Below are positions 11,126-23,124 of a DNA stretch of 64,000 bases, in pieces (positions within the stretch are counted from its first letter, which is position 1; every line of letters begins with the position of its first letter). A model generated the notes under the pieces. That model worked only from the letters and a program-made list of their open reading frames with translations, searched no databases and had not been told where the DNA came from. The stretch is taken from assembly GCA_038501625.1 (NCBI GenBank), contig JAZAYU010000079.1, positions 1,240,001 to 1,304,000 on the forward strand, given 5' to 3'. A program made the position numbers and the translations under genes. The stretch comes from Corbicula japonica. Lineage: Eukaryota; Mollusca; Bivalvia; Venerida; Cyrenidae.

Positions 11126-11933
11126 TAACTATTGTTGTATCATTCTGTTTTATTATTTTAAAGTTCTTCTCTTCGTGTTTTTGTACGCCATAATATATTA
11201 TTGCTCGAAATATACCCGATTTGTATAGACAATATATGTAGACGAACGCCTCCATCTTACCTAAAAGCATAAACTTGATAAAATCAGCAAATTAATAAGT
11301 GATACAGATTATTGGAAAATCATTCAACGAAGATCGCACTAAATGATACAACAGAAATATGTGTGTTTGCTAGTATGATAATGCTATAGATGATACAGTC
11401 ATTACGAAACACACCCCTCAAACATTTTAATAATTTACACTATCTATACATTTAAACCAATATTGTAATGTAATAATCTTTATATTTATGTCATAGAGTC
11501 ATATAACTAGTATGTATTCGTGCATCAGAGCGTTTATTTGTAGACAATAACAGTATTTTGATACAATCATGTGGGTCATTTGCCAGACCTTCTTGTGATT
11601 AAATGCAATTTCGCAAGTTTTCATCCCTATAAATGCACAAAACAAATGGTATTACAACCAATAAGGACTATACAAAATATAACGTACTTGTTTTTGTTGA
11701 AGGTACTTAAAATGATCCTAATATTTCCGTTTTCAATGTGTTATTTACGAATTGTTTATATCGCAGCCATGCAATCACCTTGCTATATCCGGCATATGAT
11801 ACAATCGGTTTATATACAGTGAGTATTAACATAAAAAGATTAAGATAAACAAGATGATCATAAATAGAGTGCGAACCTGAATTTGATAACTTGGATGCAC
11901 ACAAGCTTGTCTTTGACTGAAATATTTTGTTTT

Positions 11934-12313
11934 ACTACAAAATTTCGATTTCAGATAAGATTTGGACCCAACGAGCAACCTCCGTAAACATCTGTTGCAC
12001 TGCAGCACTTCAAAAGATGCCGATCGTGTTTTTTAATGCGACGACTGTTAGAACTACCGCTCCAATAAAAAGACGCTTTGTAATAGTTCCAAATTACGAT
12101 TTGCTGTCGATCAATTTTTGTCACTGAAAGTTCATTCCCATTGCGGGTGTTAAAACAATAACAAAGGGTGTGGCTTACAGTAAAGCAACCTGAAGGTTCG
12201 ATCAACAACTTTCGGCGAGTTATACTTTCCCGCGCGAAAATATCAGTCGCCGCGCATCGTAGTTGATGTTTTGGTTGCAAGCCAAAATCTAACTGAAATC
12301 GAAATTTGTAGTT
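11934..12313. mobile_element. MITE-like element with about 40-bp inverted ends
   Basis: The left end (ACTACAAAATTTCGATTTCAG) and right end (CTGAAATCGAAATTTGTAGT) are near-perfect inverted copies that continue about 15-20 bp further inward. The 380-bp interior has no supported coding sequence; the minus-strand frame at 11951-12280 is a by-product. No clean target-site duplication was found. Confidence 0.55.
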
Positions 12314-12884
12314 TCTATATTGTGAGACAGAAAAAAAGGAATTAACAACCCCGTGTAATTTAAATGTCTTCTATGCTTATCATTCATTTATAGTTATATT
12401 ATTTGCTAAAGTAATGTAGAGAAATTGACATTGCCTTTTAGTTTTTCTTAGATTTGCAAAATCAATCGCCATAAAAACTGTATGGAGAAATTTGTGAAGT
12501 TATGATCCCTTTACATATTTTAGTTGCCATGTTTCGCATGTGTTTAGACCGTGATCATTTTGTCGAGAATCGCCCCGCACCTTAAAAGTGAACACTATGA
12601 ACTGGATAAGTAAAGTCGTTAAACCCTAAAAATGCCACTGTAGTAGATATTATCCCGCCAAAAGTTCAAATTCAAATCCATAATAAAAACTTCTCACGTA
12701 TCCGATCTATCAACCTCGTTCAATAAAACTTTATTTTGATCTTGGTATATTTATTTATTTTGCATTTGTGGATAATACGATTAATTTAGTACTTTTTAAA
12801 ACGGCAACTCTTTTTGACAAACTGTCTCCGTTATTCCTTCATTGTCTCCCTTTCCTTTTTTAGATTCGCTAGACTGAATAAGAG
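12314..12884. other. AT-rich gap
   Basis: Nothing recognised beyond AT-rich DNA. Confidence 0.3.
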
Positions 12885-13045
12885 ATAAAATTGAGTTGCG
12901 CTCAACCGGAGCTAGGCGGCCTGGGCAGTAATATGCAGTAATATGCATTTCTATTACTGCACATGAAAAGGCTAAATCAGGCGAGTTTGCATTATTTTAA
13001 TTTTAATCGTGTTCGGTGGCTTTCAAAGTTTCATTTTTATATACA
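12885..13045 (-). repeat. Double-hairpin repeat, copy a
   Basis: Reverse-orientation copy with GAGTTGCGCTCAAC, then a GGGCAGTAAT...ATTACTGC hairpin that carries an extra internal repeat of GCAGTAATAT, then GTGTTCGGTGGCTTTCAAAG. Consensus features are described under the 55300 copy. Confidence 0.6.
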
Positions 13046-13869
13046 TTTATTTCGAGACACAATCAAACGTAGTTTACAAAGGATTTCGTGAAGGTTTGGT
13101 GTATAGTAATAATAATGATGATAAAGAAACTGTATTCTTTTAAGAACCTTTAACTTTAAGTACCTTGTTATTAGGTCAAAATCCCGATCATGTAATAAAT
13201 GTAGATTGTCAATGTGTCTTGCACGTACTGCAACATTATTTTCAGTAAAAAGTAAAGATAAATGGCATATGAACTGACAGTAGTCTTAGCTAGTCTCCAA
13301 GATAGTCCGGAAAAATCCTTCTTTCTTGTTTTTCCGCTAAATCAGCCACACCCAGGATATGAGTAAATGAAGTTTCCATTTATCAAAAAACACCATTGTT
13401 TTGAAATCATCAGCTGTATAAAAACGTGTCCTGTAAATGTATATAAGGTTATGCATTTTAATAGATTGTTTTCTTTTTGCTATAATGTAAGAAATTAAGA
13501 ATAGATAAATAGTTACTAACCGGATAAAAACAAACAAATAAAATACATATTTTGTATCTTATATTAAATTTGGTAAGATCCCGTGAAAATAGGGATCACA
13601 ACACCGGAATTAAGGTCAAAGACCACTAAATAGTTTCCCATAGACTTACATGATAAGATTTGGTGATCCTGTGAGTTAGTTTACACGACTTTTTCCAAAA
13701 ACTACAACAGATTTGCAAAGTGGCACTCTTGGGCAAATAAAAAATGGCCAGAAATCAGGGTCTTCACCAACTCATTCTCTCAGCATTTTAAACCGAAAGT
13801 AATCAACCCCAGGATGAATACAGATCTTCAACCCAAAATAAGGAAAGTACCAACTTCATTAAAGAAAGG
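13046..13869. other. AT-rich gap
   Basis: No gene recognised. The minus-strand frame at 13337-13537 is AT-rich and has no family features. Confidence 0.3.
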
Positions 13870-15575
13870 GTGAAATATGCTTATCAGGAATCGCCACATT
13901 CAGAAAAAACAGCCTCACCACACAGTCAAGAAGAGGAGAGAGGGAGAGAGCATGGTTAATAAAATGATCAGTTTTCAAAAAAGACACCACTAACAATAAA
14001 CAAAAATGAGAACCCGAGGGGTTACCGTCTTGGAACGGTCAGTGGCAAATCAAATTGCCACTGGGGGTTTAAACCAGGTTCTAGGGTGCACCAACCTCAC
14101 ACTTGCCCCAACAGGTTCTCATATCACAAAACAAGTACAAGTTGTCTTGGTGAAAAAAAAACCAACCCACTCATCGGCTCAACAATATTGCATGCAAAAG
14201 CACACAAACATATAAAACATAAAAAGCTAAGAGCATTGCAAAGCCGAAGGGGCGGGTACTCAATGATCTTACCGAGACCAGAGCTCCAGGAGTAAAATCA
14301 GCAAGAACACGATGACAGGGATAAAAGAAACAAATCGAGCTTCTAGGTTCTTAAGAAAAGATTTCCCCATAAACCTTCATAAACTCTTATACCCCTGCCA
14401 CCGTCGTGCAACCAAAAAGGTAAGCATAATGATCAACTGTAGAAGGGTTAATCACCAGGCCTGCAGAGCGCTGTAAAATATCATGTTGGTAACCTTTCTT
14501 TTTAAATTTACAGATAGTCTTTATGAATAACTGGGAGAAATTAACATTGCCTTTTATTTTCTTCAGTTTATAAATTAATTCTCCATAAAAAAACTGGCTG
14601 TGAAATACCTTGTTGCAATAGTGATTTTAAACTGCAGCTGTATTTATGAATTATATCTGGGTATCGGCGATAAAACTTGCAAAATGTTTTCTTTAATTTG
14701 TGATACCAATAACCTTGTTTTAAAAGTTTTTCTGTAACGCAAAGATTACGTTCATTGAAATCATTAACATCGTTGCAAGCTCTTGAAAAGCTGTGAGATA
14801 TAAACCCCATAAGATGTTGCACGGGGAACATCGTCGTCTAAAAACGGAAAATTTACTATATTAAAAGTAAAATTATCTTTTTTATCATAAATTTTAGCAG
14901 TGACGTAACCATTTTCAATGGACAGATTCAAATCGAGAAAGTTTGCTTGCTTTTCTGAAGTGTTCGCGTTATTAAGTTGCAGTTCTTTTGACTAAATCTT
15001 ATTAACCAGTAATGGAAAATGGTTATTATCTATATTTAATAAATCATCAAGGTACCTCGAGGTGTTGTTAAAAGCTGTAATTATATCATCTTGATGTTCA
15101 GTAGAAAGAGATAACATAAAGTCTCTTTCATAACAGTATAAAAACAGATCAGCAACAATTAGCACAATTAGTACTCGTTGGGATGCCTATTACTTGTTTA
15201 TAAATAGAGGTACCGAATCTAACATAAATATTATCCAGTAAGAAAGTTAGCGACTCCATTAGGTCTTGACAAGTCCATAAGGTATAATTATCATAAGAAC
15301 CATCTGTAAAAAATGCCCTATGTTCATTACAAGCGATGAAGGTTTTATTTTCTATATCAAACGTTTTTTCAATGAGACTGGTTAGCTTGTCTCTTATTAA
15401 ATTATGAGGGAGCGAAGTGTATAAAGTTGAGAAGTCATAAGTAGACAAACAGAACGCCCGAAAATTATTTGATTTAAGCTTCTTTAAAACGTCATTTGAA
15501 TTTTTAATCGACCAAAATAAAATTTTGCCAGAAGTTTCAAAAACCTTATCACAATACCTAATTACATCCACAAAT
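13870..15575 (-). mobile_element. Retroelement copy with motif A and terminal module
   Basis: The tip starts at 13870 (one substitution from the common sequence). The 3' untranslated region follows to about 14390, then RT coding sequence. Coding pieces survive at 14568-14831 (thumb region) and 15149-15571. The latter shows YDFSTLYTSLPH, the RT motif A with its catalytic Asp. Motif B is damaged in this copy (GIPTSTNC where the others have GIPMGTNC), and frameshifts separate the pieces. It ends at about 15575 without an inverted module directly after it. Confidence 0.7.
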
Positions 15576-16113
15576 CACCTTTCAAACAGTGTTTTAAAGA
15601 ACCATTTTTATTTTAAAGTATATAATTAAAGTCATTTTACATTTTTGAAATTTTTGAATTTTTGGCCGATTTATCTTTGAAAAAAAATAAGCCCGAATCG
15701 TCCCTATTTCTGTTTACTGTCCTCTGACCTAAAGTTAACGCGGATGGCAGCCATATGGAATTAAGCTATAAGTCAAATTTAAACTTTCTGAATTTATCCA
15801 ATAAATTGATATTTATATTTGATTAGTATTTTTCTACATAATAAACGTTGTTTACACATCTAAGTAGCTCACAACATAGGCTTTGTGTAATGAAAGTGTG
15901 ATGAATAATGGCAATGGCAGCCATTTTGGATAACAACAGAAGTAGGGGTTTTCCGAGATGCATGTATCTAATTGTGTTTGTTTTGGTCAAAACATCATTT
16001 GTGCAAATGTCCATGCTTCTATCACATTATGCAGTATTTTGGCATTTTTTGCCGTTAGCCGCTCTACTACTCTTGTTTAGTTTTGTTCATTTTCCCAGTG
16101 CCTTGCAAGTGGC
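15576..16113. other. Gap downstream of receptor gene 2
   Basis: No gene recognised. A plus-strand frame of 121 codons (15908-16273) overlaps the 3' end of receptor 2 antisense. It is hydrophobic but has no family match and is not annotated as a gene. Confidence 0.4.
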
Positions 16114-16119
16114 TTTATT
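16114..16119 (-). promoter_or_regulatory. Candidate poly(A) signal of receptor gene 2
   Basis: AATAAA on the minus strand, 11 nt after the stop codon at 16131-16133. Position and sequence fit, although the resulting 3' untranslated region would be very short. Confidence 0.4.
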
Positions 16120-16130
16120 GTTACACTCTG

Positions 16131-17499
16131 TTAATGGACGGACGCACGTCTTCTCCCCAAAACCTCAATCATTTCTGCAGATTCATGTGGCGTTATGGTA
16201 TTTGTGCGACAGAAATAGCGTCCAAAGCTCTGGAAAAGCTCCTTATAGGCTTTTGAAAACTTTGTGTTTGTGATGTAATAGACCAGCCAGTTTAACGACG
16301 GATGTAAATGGGCAAACATCGATACATAGAGATGAACCAAGTGAGGTAGCCGATCTTGATAATCGATGACAATCACAAGAGCATAGGGCGCCCAACATGT
16401 GATAAAGACGGCATAGATGACGAATAGCGTTTTTGCCAGATGAACGTGCCTGGTGTCTGTGGCATTTCGAACATGTTTATGCTCAGCCATTCTCTTCCTC
16501 TGAGCAGCGACATACAGGTATATCTTGAGGTAACAAGCACCAATCACTACTGAAGGTAGCCATACTAGAGCTACCGAGAAGACCACGGTGTAAGGATATG
16601 ATGCCATACGATCCCACATACATTCCATACTCTTCCTGTCGTATCCATGGTCTCCAATATCCGCTGCATTCAACAATACGAATATACCACCTACAAAATA
16701 CAACGAGATACACATGCAAATACAGTTCCATTTGGTAAAAATCCGTTCGTATTGTTCGTGTTTGCAAATGTAAACATAGCGATTTACGCTCATAAGACCA
16801 ATCGTCGTCAGTGACGTCACACATGATACGGTGCAAGCACTGGCAATTGTTTTACACAATCCCGGAAGACCGTCAAAGAACTGCTCTCCTTCAACTTTCG
16901 CTGCAAATAAAAATAGAGTCCTTGAGTGTACATTACTCACAGATTTTATAAGAGATGTTAATTTATCAAGATATTACAACAACTTTTTAATTGTGATATT
17001 GACGAAAGCTATATATGCGTTGCCGGAAAATTTCTCTATGAGAACTTGGATGGCACGTCTAATAATAGATGTGTATATGTAATTGTCCTACATGTTTGTA
17101 TATGTATAAAAATAAGTGTATGTAAATGTCTAGGCAGTCAGAGGGTCATTTGTGGATAGTTATGGTTTATATGCGTTGCCGGAAAATTTCTCTATGAGAA
17201 CTTGGATGGCACGTCTATAACCATGTACAGCACTCTTGGCTAGGCGATGTCGCCGTGTCTGGTGCTTAGATCTGTTCCTTTATGTCTGAAGGTTTGTTCG
17301 TTGGTTACTTATCTCACCCATATATATATATATATATATAATTTTAATTAAGAATGAATGATAAGCAAGCCAATCTAGTAAATGAATACGGACGAGTTAT
17401 TTGTTAAAACTCTCACTTCAAAATATTGAATCGGAATCTTTAGGCGGTATTAACAAAGCAGTCATTCTCGTTCCGAATAATAATAATAAATGCCACAAC

Positions 17500-17539
<40 letters not shown>

Positions 17540-20495
17540 ATTTAAGAATGAATGATAAGCAAGCCAATCTATTAAATGAAAACGGACGAGTTATTTGTTA
17601 AAACTCTCACTTCAAAATATTGAATCGGAATCTTTAGGCGGTATTAACAAAGCAGTCATTCTCGTTCCGACGGGTTTCAGCCTTGAAACGGTCAGTGGCA
17701 AAACATGTTTTAGGGTTCCACAAACTCACACTTGACACAGCAAGTTCTCATATGAACAAACAAGTACAATTTATCTTGGTGAATTTAGCTCCAACCCACC
17801 CTTCGACTCGACAAAAAGCAAAAAAAAAAAAAAACAAACAACATTTAAAACATACTTGACGCTTATAGCATTGTCAAGAATAAAGGAGGCTATACAATGC
17901 CCTGAGACAAGAAATTGTCTTTTTTGAAAATTTTGATCTGGGGTGGGATACAAGAAAAAAAAAAGACTCTGCATAGGACTCTTAAAGCCCCGGTCACAAC
18001 CCGCCGTACGTGCAAGTGCGTGCTGTCTACGTGCAAAAACGTGGAACAAATTCAGGGATCCGTACGTGGTGAGTACCTCCTCCGTACGGACTTGGGAGCA
18101 CGCAGAGACTCCGTAGCATTTTTAGTGCATGCAAAACTTTCTCTGCGTTCGAGCTGCGTGCGGGCTACGGATTCACCACCCGTACGGGTGACGTGTGTGC
18201 CCTGTAAGTCCACGAGCGCATAACGCACTGCCTCTGCGAGTCTTTGCGTGGTCCGTGCGTGGTCCTTGCTTCCTCAGTTCAACCGTCCAAAACGCGCACA
18301 GAACTCAGGCGGACCGTACAGAGCAAGTACGTGCTCCACACTTACAACGCACGGTGTGCGTACGGACCTCTGCGGTATAAAAAATATTTCGATTATCGAT
18401 TTGTCGTCCTTATATATATCACCAAACAGCGACCGAAATAAACTCACGTTCACCGCACTTGCACGCACTTACAACGAGCGAGCGAGTAAGAACACCGTAC
18501 GTGAGCAGTACGGCCTCCGTACGTTGACATGGAAATCGCACGGAGATGTTGCGTTGTAAGCACGTACAACTCACTTACCACCTACGGAACGTACGATGCA
18601 CGCAACTTTTACCCCTAGACGTGGCGTGCGGGCCACGTACTCACACCTTGCGTGTGACGTGCGTCCTCTCTGCTCTTGCCACGTCCGACCAAAAAACGCA
18701 GCGAACGTAACCTCCGCAGAACACGTACGGTCAAAAAGATGCACGGCGGGTTGTGACCGGGGCTTTACACTATCGGCTCAGTAGGAACGACAACTCTACG
18801 AAGGAGATTGTCTGCATAGTAGCAATAATGGCGAAGCAAAAAAATACTTGTCTAAATCTCATGCATTGTGTAAGTCATCGATGTTCAAGTCTTATAAATT
18901 TAACTGGAATATTCTTTTTTAAATTATATTTTTGTGATGAACTTTTTTAAACGTCTGTTGATAAAAACAAACAAAATGGGTGATTTTCTTAGAATTATTT
19001 ATTTCTTCTTTTGATACAACGTTTGAATATAAGTAAGAACAAAAATAACAAATAAAATCTGCTTTTAGGTTTGTAAAAATGTTAAGGAAAAGACTTGATA
19101 GAACATTAGCAGGTTGTTCCGTATAGCTTAAAACTTCTTCTCAAATCAGAAATCGTCTATTGCAAAAACGGTTGGAACCAACATCCATTATCCAAAATTA
19201 TATTGGAACAAAAAGAAGGTTTAAAAGAACAGGCAAGATTCAAATTTCAAGTATTTAGTTATCAGACAAAGGTGGTCGTCTTTAAATGGAAATTTGAGAC
19301 AGAAACCTACGGTCACGGTGGCATGGCATGTATGTTTTCATGCATATTATTATACACAGTGCAGATATTGCAAAAGAGAAAATAAATCAAGGAGATTTCC
19401 ACAACATTTATAGAACAGGGAAAAGAAAAAGTGTACGCTGACCAGTGCCCATGGTTTTAAAACTGAGCATGGAAACCAGTCTCAAATCTCAAGCATCTGA
19501 TTGGCTGAAATGGCGACAGTCGCCATTTCAGCCAATCAGATGCTTGAGATTTGAGACTGGTTTCCAAGCTCAGCTTTATAACCTTCAGCCCTATATGCTT
19601 CTAGCCACTATTAAGACAGATTAATTTCGTAAGAATATCATTAAAAACCTTTTATCATAGTAATTCATGCAAATGACATACAACAAAGAAATGCAAATGA
19701 AACACTCTTAAAAAGCCAGATAGATTTATACATAAGTTAACCTAGACTTATTAGTTAAGTGCATTTGTTTAGCGACAGTGATAATGTTGTTATATTTTTC
19801 TAAACTTCTTCCATGCGTATAAAACTACTACGCTTAACATTCATTGGCACAAAATTTTGAATTAGACTTATCTTAGCATAATACTAAACTTTGATATATC
19901 CCAATACGAATCTGTATTTCATGTTTCACTTAAAGCAATTCTAAGTACACTGACAATATATATGTTAAATTGTACGGTATAACCCCTGTGGCAAACTGTT
20001 TTGCCACAGTCCGTTAAAAGGTTTTAACCCATTGGGTTCTCATTCTCGTTAATTGTCTGTGGTGTCTATTTTGAAATTGATGTTTTTTTTTACCATAAAT
20101 GCTCCATTTTGCTTTACTTTTTAGCTGTGTAGGAAGGCTGTGTCTTATGGATGTTCCTGATCAGCATTTTTCACTTTTTATGTACTTTTCAGTTATAAAT
20201 GCGAAAACATTTTTATTATATTGATTCTAAACGGAAAATCAAAACGAAAGAACATACCTACAATGCTGAATGGGATAGCAAGAAGAGTAACATAACTGTC
20301 AGAAATCGCGAGGTTACAGATGAAAATGGAATCAATCGTGTGTAAACTTTTATCCCTGAAAATAGCGGCAAAGATGAGGATATTCCCGAAACTTCCCAAC
20401 GCTGAAGCGGTCACGAGGATGACGATGCACACAACAGCTTCCGGTGTCTCTGCATTCACAAATTGGTATCTTCCGTGAAAGTCCGGATATTCCAT
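16131..20495 (-). CDS. Rhodopsin-class GPCR, melatonin/Tre1-moody-like (receptor 2)
   Basis: Seven-TM membrane receptor of 335 aa in two exons: exon 1 is 20258-20495, exon 2 is 16131-16900. The donor is G|gtatgt, the acceptor tttgcag|CG, phase 1, and the split codon gives Ala80. An in-frame TAA lies just upstream of the ATG. TM1 contains GN at 37-38, TM2 NLAISD with Asp66. The TM3 Cys is 95, NRY is 119-121, the ECL2 Cys 173, CWAP 248-251, and the NPxxY site reads NWLVY (283-287). It shares the ECL2 block NAADIGDHG and the ICL2 block YERIFTK with receptor 1. Its N-terminus (about 20 aa) and C-tail are the shortest of the three. Ligand and coupling unknown; membership in the melatonin/Tre1-moody neighbourhood is inferred from motifs. 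Confidence 0.9.
17013..17220. repeat. Direct duplication of a 45-bp segment
   Basis: The segment that begins TATGCGTTGCCGGAAAA and ends GGCACGTCTA occurs at about 17013-17060 and again at 17168-17217, with no visible substitution. Confidence 0.8.
17318..17669. repeat. Tandem duplication of a (TA)n-plus-140-bp unit
   Basis: Two units each begin with a (TA)n run (17318-17340; 17503-17534), then share about 135 bp beginning AAGAATGAATGATAAGCAAG and ending ATTCTCGTTCCGA. Only a few substitutions separate them, so the duplication is young. The (TA)n runs differ in length. Confidence 0.8.
17665..17830 (-). mobile_element. Retroelement terminal-module fragment
   Basis: Diverged match to the 3' untranslated module (CTTGAAACGGTCAGTGGCAA, then AACTCACACTTGACACAGCA, then CAAGTACAATTTATCTTGGT). 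Both ends are missing. Confidence 0.55.
17985..18765. mobile_element. TA-flanked non-autonomous DNA transposon rich in CGTACG
   Basis: The ends are inverted repeats: AAGCCCCGGTCACAACCCGC at the left and its complement at the right, flanked on both sides by TA (17983-84 and 18766-67). The 781-bp interior is unusually GC-rich for this window and full of CGTACG/ACGTGC words. It gives only artificial Arg-rich frames. A TA duplication and no gene point to a non-autonomous Tc1/mariner-type element. Confidence 0.65.
18768..19452. other. AT-rich intron segment
   Basis: Apart from a repeat-like stretch at 18768-18812 that recurs in two pieces near 60482 and 60748, nothing is recognised. Confidence 0.35.
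19453..19583. mobile_element. Palindromic MITE, near-perfect copy
   Basis: Two 65-bp arms meet at a single central base (19518): ...GAAATGGCGAC-A-GTCGCCATTTC.... Only about three mismatches near the outer ends break the symmetry. Decayed relatives lie at 28489-28591, 52348-52478 and about 54279-54370. Confidence 0.75.
19975..20180 (+). mobile_element. Inverted retroelement terminal module, truncated
   Basis: Matches the module from the TGGCAAACTGTTTTGCCA hairpin to the tip (CCTGATCAGCATTTTTCAC). It lies in intron 1 of receptor 2, about 75 bp from the donor site of exon 1. Confidence 0.6.
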
Positions 20496-20530
20496 GTTTT
20501 ACACAATTTCCCGAAATATGAATGAACCAG

Positions 20531-20540
20531 TATATATAAA
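20531..20540 (-). promoter_or_regulatory. Possible TATA box of receptor gene 2
   Basis: TTTATATATA read on the minus strand, about 40 nt upstream of the ATG at 20495. This would leave a very short 5' leader, so an untranslated upstream exon is an alternative. Confidence 0.25.
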
Positions 20541-21504
20541 CGTTGTTGCCACCTTTTTTCTCCAATACTGTTGTCTGAATGTTTGACTTTGACGACCTCC
20601 AACATACACTGCTCAAAAGAAGTAATTATGATTACACTCACATAGCATCGTTTTCGATAGTCTTTCAGTTTGAACCAGGAAGTAAAATTTCCTTGAATTT
20701 CATGATAACCCTAACATTATTTTGATAAATTGGCACTAAACATTGTAGACCAAGATATACTTATTTCAGGTATGAGTTGCTTTGGTATATTATCAATGAA
20801 TTTCAGAGTTCTCATGCAAACGGTTTTTCTTCTGTTTTAGTATGTGCTGGTAATTAAAACATGAATTAGACTAAATTGAGCTTGCAAACATTAACTACAT
20901 CCTTAGCTAAATAAATTTCTTTACTAAAATCTAGGTGGCAATAAGTATTTCCCCCAAAATTTATTTTTGAAATTTTAGCCAGTTTTCGCCATTTTCAATG
21001 TTTGCGACCTCTTGAAACGTCGAAGTACCTATCAATATTCTATTGGCATGTGTGACCAAACTGTGCGAAAGTTATCGGCAATGGCAAAACTATGCGACTA
21101 CTTTATAGACACGTTGCATCAGCAGAGGGAACGAGAACAAGGAAAGAACGAAAATAAACCACATCGACCAATGCGAAGGTCAGGCGGTAACTTAGTTAGG
21201 GAACGGAGAGCGTGGCAGTTACAGACAAAGCAGGAAGAATGACAGTTGGTTGCATGTTCACCATGGACAACCGACATACAATGTACTTGACATCAACAAC
21301 GTAAGACGTCAACATCAGACAACATCATCAGAGACCAACAACAAAAGTAACATCAGGCAAAACATAACACATCGACAACATTTATAAATTTACTACAAAG
21401 GAGCCACCTAAGCGTGAGGTTCCCGCTACTTAGACAACAGAACTACGAGAAGACAAAGCAGAAAACAAATACAAACAGACGCCTCAATGAGTGGCCGATG
21501 GTGA
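20541..21504. other. Region upstream of receptor gene 2
   Basis: No gene recognised. A plus-strand frame at 21012-21242 has a polar composition but no family features. Confidence 0.3.
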
Positions 21505-21725
21505 CTATGTACACCATCGTAGGGATGAATCGAGTTTTACTGTTTATTGGTGTAAATACTGAGTTGCGCTCAACCCTATGCTAAGCGTCTTGGGCAGTAT
21601 TATGCATTTCCTTTACTGCCCATGAACAGGCTATATCAAACCGAGCTTTCAATATTTCTATATTTGTCGTGTTCGATGGCTTTCAGAGTTCCCTTTTCGT
21701 GTATTTTAACAAACACTGATACATA
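21505..21725 (-). repeat. Double-hairpin repeat, copy b
   Basis: Reverse-orientation copy: CATCGTAGGGATGAATCGAG, CTGAGTTGCGCTCAAC, GGGCAGTATTATG...TTTACTGCCC, and GTTCGATGGCTTTCAGAGTT. The adjacent minus-strand frame 21636-21887 reads EKGTLKAIEHDKY across the repeat and is counted as fortuitous. Confidence 0.65.
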
Positions 21726-22194
21726 GTTACCGTTGATTGTTAGAATAGGACAGCAGATTCCTTTCTCCTTTTCATTTATCATTTCGTGTGCGATAGTTAT
21801 ATCTACTTTTAAATTACCCTCTATAGGCGTTTGTTGCAAAGGTTTCTTCTTGTTGTGATGTTTAAGGAGGCTTGGATTTATTAACATGCTATGAGATTTT
21901 GTTTATTTTACATATTTCACAACTTTTTATTCAATGTAGCAAATGTGAGGGAACAAGTTTGGTTGGCGAGTACAAATGAAATCACCATGTAATAGGTATT
22001 TCAAATTAAAAAAAACGTTCTGTATTTGTATCAACTCTACTCCAGTATAGTGACTCCAAGTAACACACTGCTAAATTATTGAAACCATAAAAATAGAAAT
22101 CTTCGTTCCATAAGGTTCCTTAGTCACCCAGTGAGCAAGCATTAACAGTTTAGTCACGGGTTTAAATTACCTGGATACATAATCACTGACAAAC

Positions 22195-22350
22195 ATGCAA
22201 AAGGAACTCTGACTTTTGAAATCCACCGAACTCGTTAAATATTTATGAAAATAATGCAGGCTCGGTTTTGGCCATTTCACGGACAGTAATGGGAATGCGT
22301 TTTACTGCCCACTAGCTGACTAGCACCGGGTTACACCAGTAAACACTTCA
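22195..22350 (+). repeat. Double-hairpin repeat, copy c (decayed)
   Basis: Plus orientation. TTTTGAAATCCACCGAACTC, AATGCAGGCTCGGTTTTGG and ACAGTAATGGGAATGCGTTT followed by TACTGCCC are recognisable. The second hairpin is lost. Confidence 0.5.
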
Positions 22351-22727
22351 ATTTTGATCCATCACAAATGACGGTCATTCCAAAGAACGATATGCATGGA
22401 TGACTTCATTATGTAAACATACTGGATATATTGACAATATTTTTTTCGAGCAGTGTAAGTACACGATAAAAAGACTCTCGAAGTCAATTCTCTGGTGACA
22501 TTTACACTCACTTCACGACAAGCGATTTAATCGATTGATAATGACAACTGCCTTCAAGAAAATCATTTAATCCCATCTTAAAAGTTACTTCAGTTAATTA
22601 TGGTGCTAGAGAGGAGAGTACACTTAAGAAGTACCGGTTTCTTCTTATTATCACAAATTATACAAGAACTACATGACCCAAGACTTAGAGAAAATAATTA
22701 AATAACTCTTAGCAAAGTTAGAAAAAA

Positions 22728-22830
22728 GTGAAATTTTCATATCAGGAATTGCCATGACCAGCAAGAAAACAGCTCCCCACACAGCCAAAAATTAGAGAGG
22801 AAACGAAAACTTCGTTTTGGAAATAGAAGA
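22728..22830 (-). mobile_element. Retroelement tip and terminal-module start
   Basis: GTGAAATTTTCATATCAGG followed by AATTGCCA and the CAGC.CCCCACACAGC block. It pairs with the inverted module ending near 23815 to give a unit of about 1.1 kb with inverted tips. Confidence 0.55.
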
Positions 22831-23124
22831 ATCAAATTGTTCTTGCATTTTCTGACAGGTAACGCGTTGGCAAAATCAACATTGTACTGAAGAAAAACGA
22901 CTAGAACCAAAACACCAGTAATGTGAAGAGTTTTTGTTACCAACCCTCTTTGAAAAAGGTGTCGAAAAGTGATGTGCATTTCTTAAATAATAATTGGTAT
23001 TTAAAGTACATTCGTGACAGATTTATCAAACAATCCATGTACACGTATATGACAACAGCAGATAGCGAAATTAGATCTGTTTGAACCACAGAAATAAATG
23101 TGTAATTATTGAATAAATGGAAAA

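Larger units (their letters stand above)
16901..20257 (-). other. Intron of receptor gene 2
   Basis: This 3.36-kb intron is loaded with repeats: two duplicated segments, (TA)n runs, a retroelement scrap, the TA-flanked CGTACG-rich element (17985-18765), a perfect palindrome (19453-19583) and an inverted retroelement module ending about 75 bp from exon 1. No other gene was seen. Confidence 0.8.

Noticed and set aside
15908..16273. 121-residue hydrophobic plus-strand frame
   Set aside because: It overlaps the receptor 2 terminal exon antisense and has no family features.
17915..18784. Several Arg/Cys-rich frames between 17.9 and 18.8 kb
   Set aside because: They arise from CGTACG-rich sequence of a non-autonomous transposon. 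Overlapping frames on both strands are open simply because stops are rare in GC-rich DNA.
21636..21887. 83-residue minus-strand frame with EKGTLKAIEHDKY
   Set aside because: The same phrase appears wherever the double-hairpin repeat begins, including at the end of the integrase fragment in element B. It is repeat read-through, not a gene.
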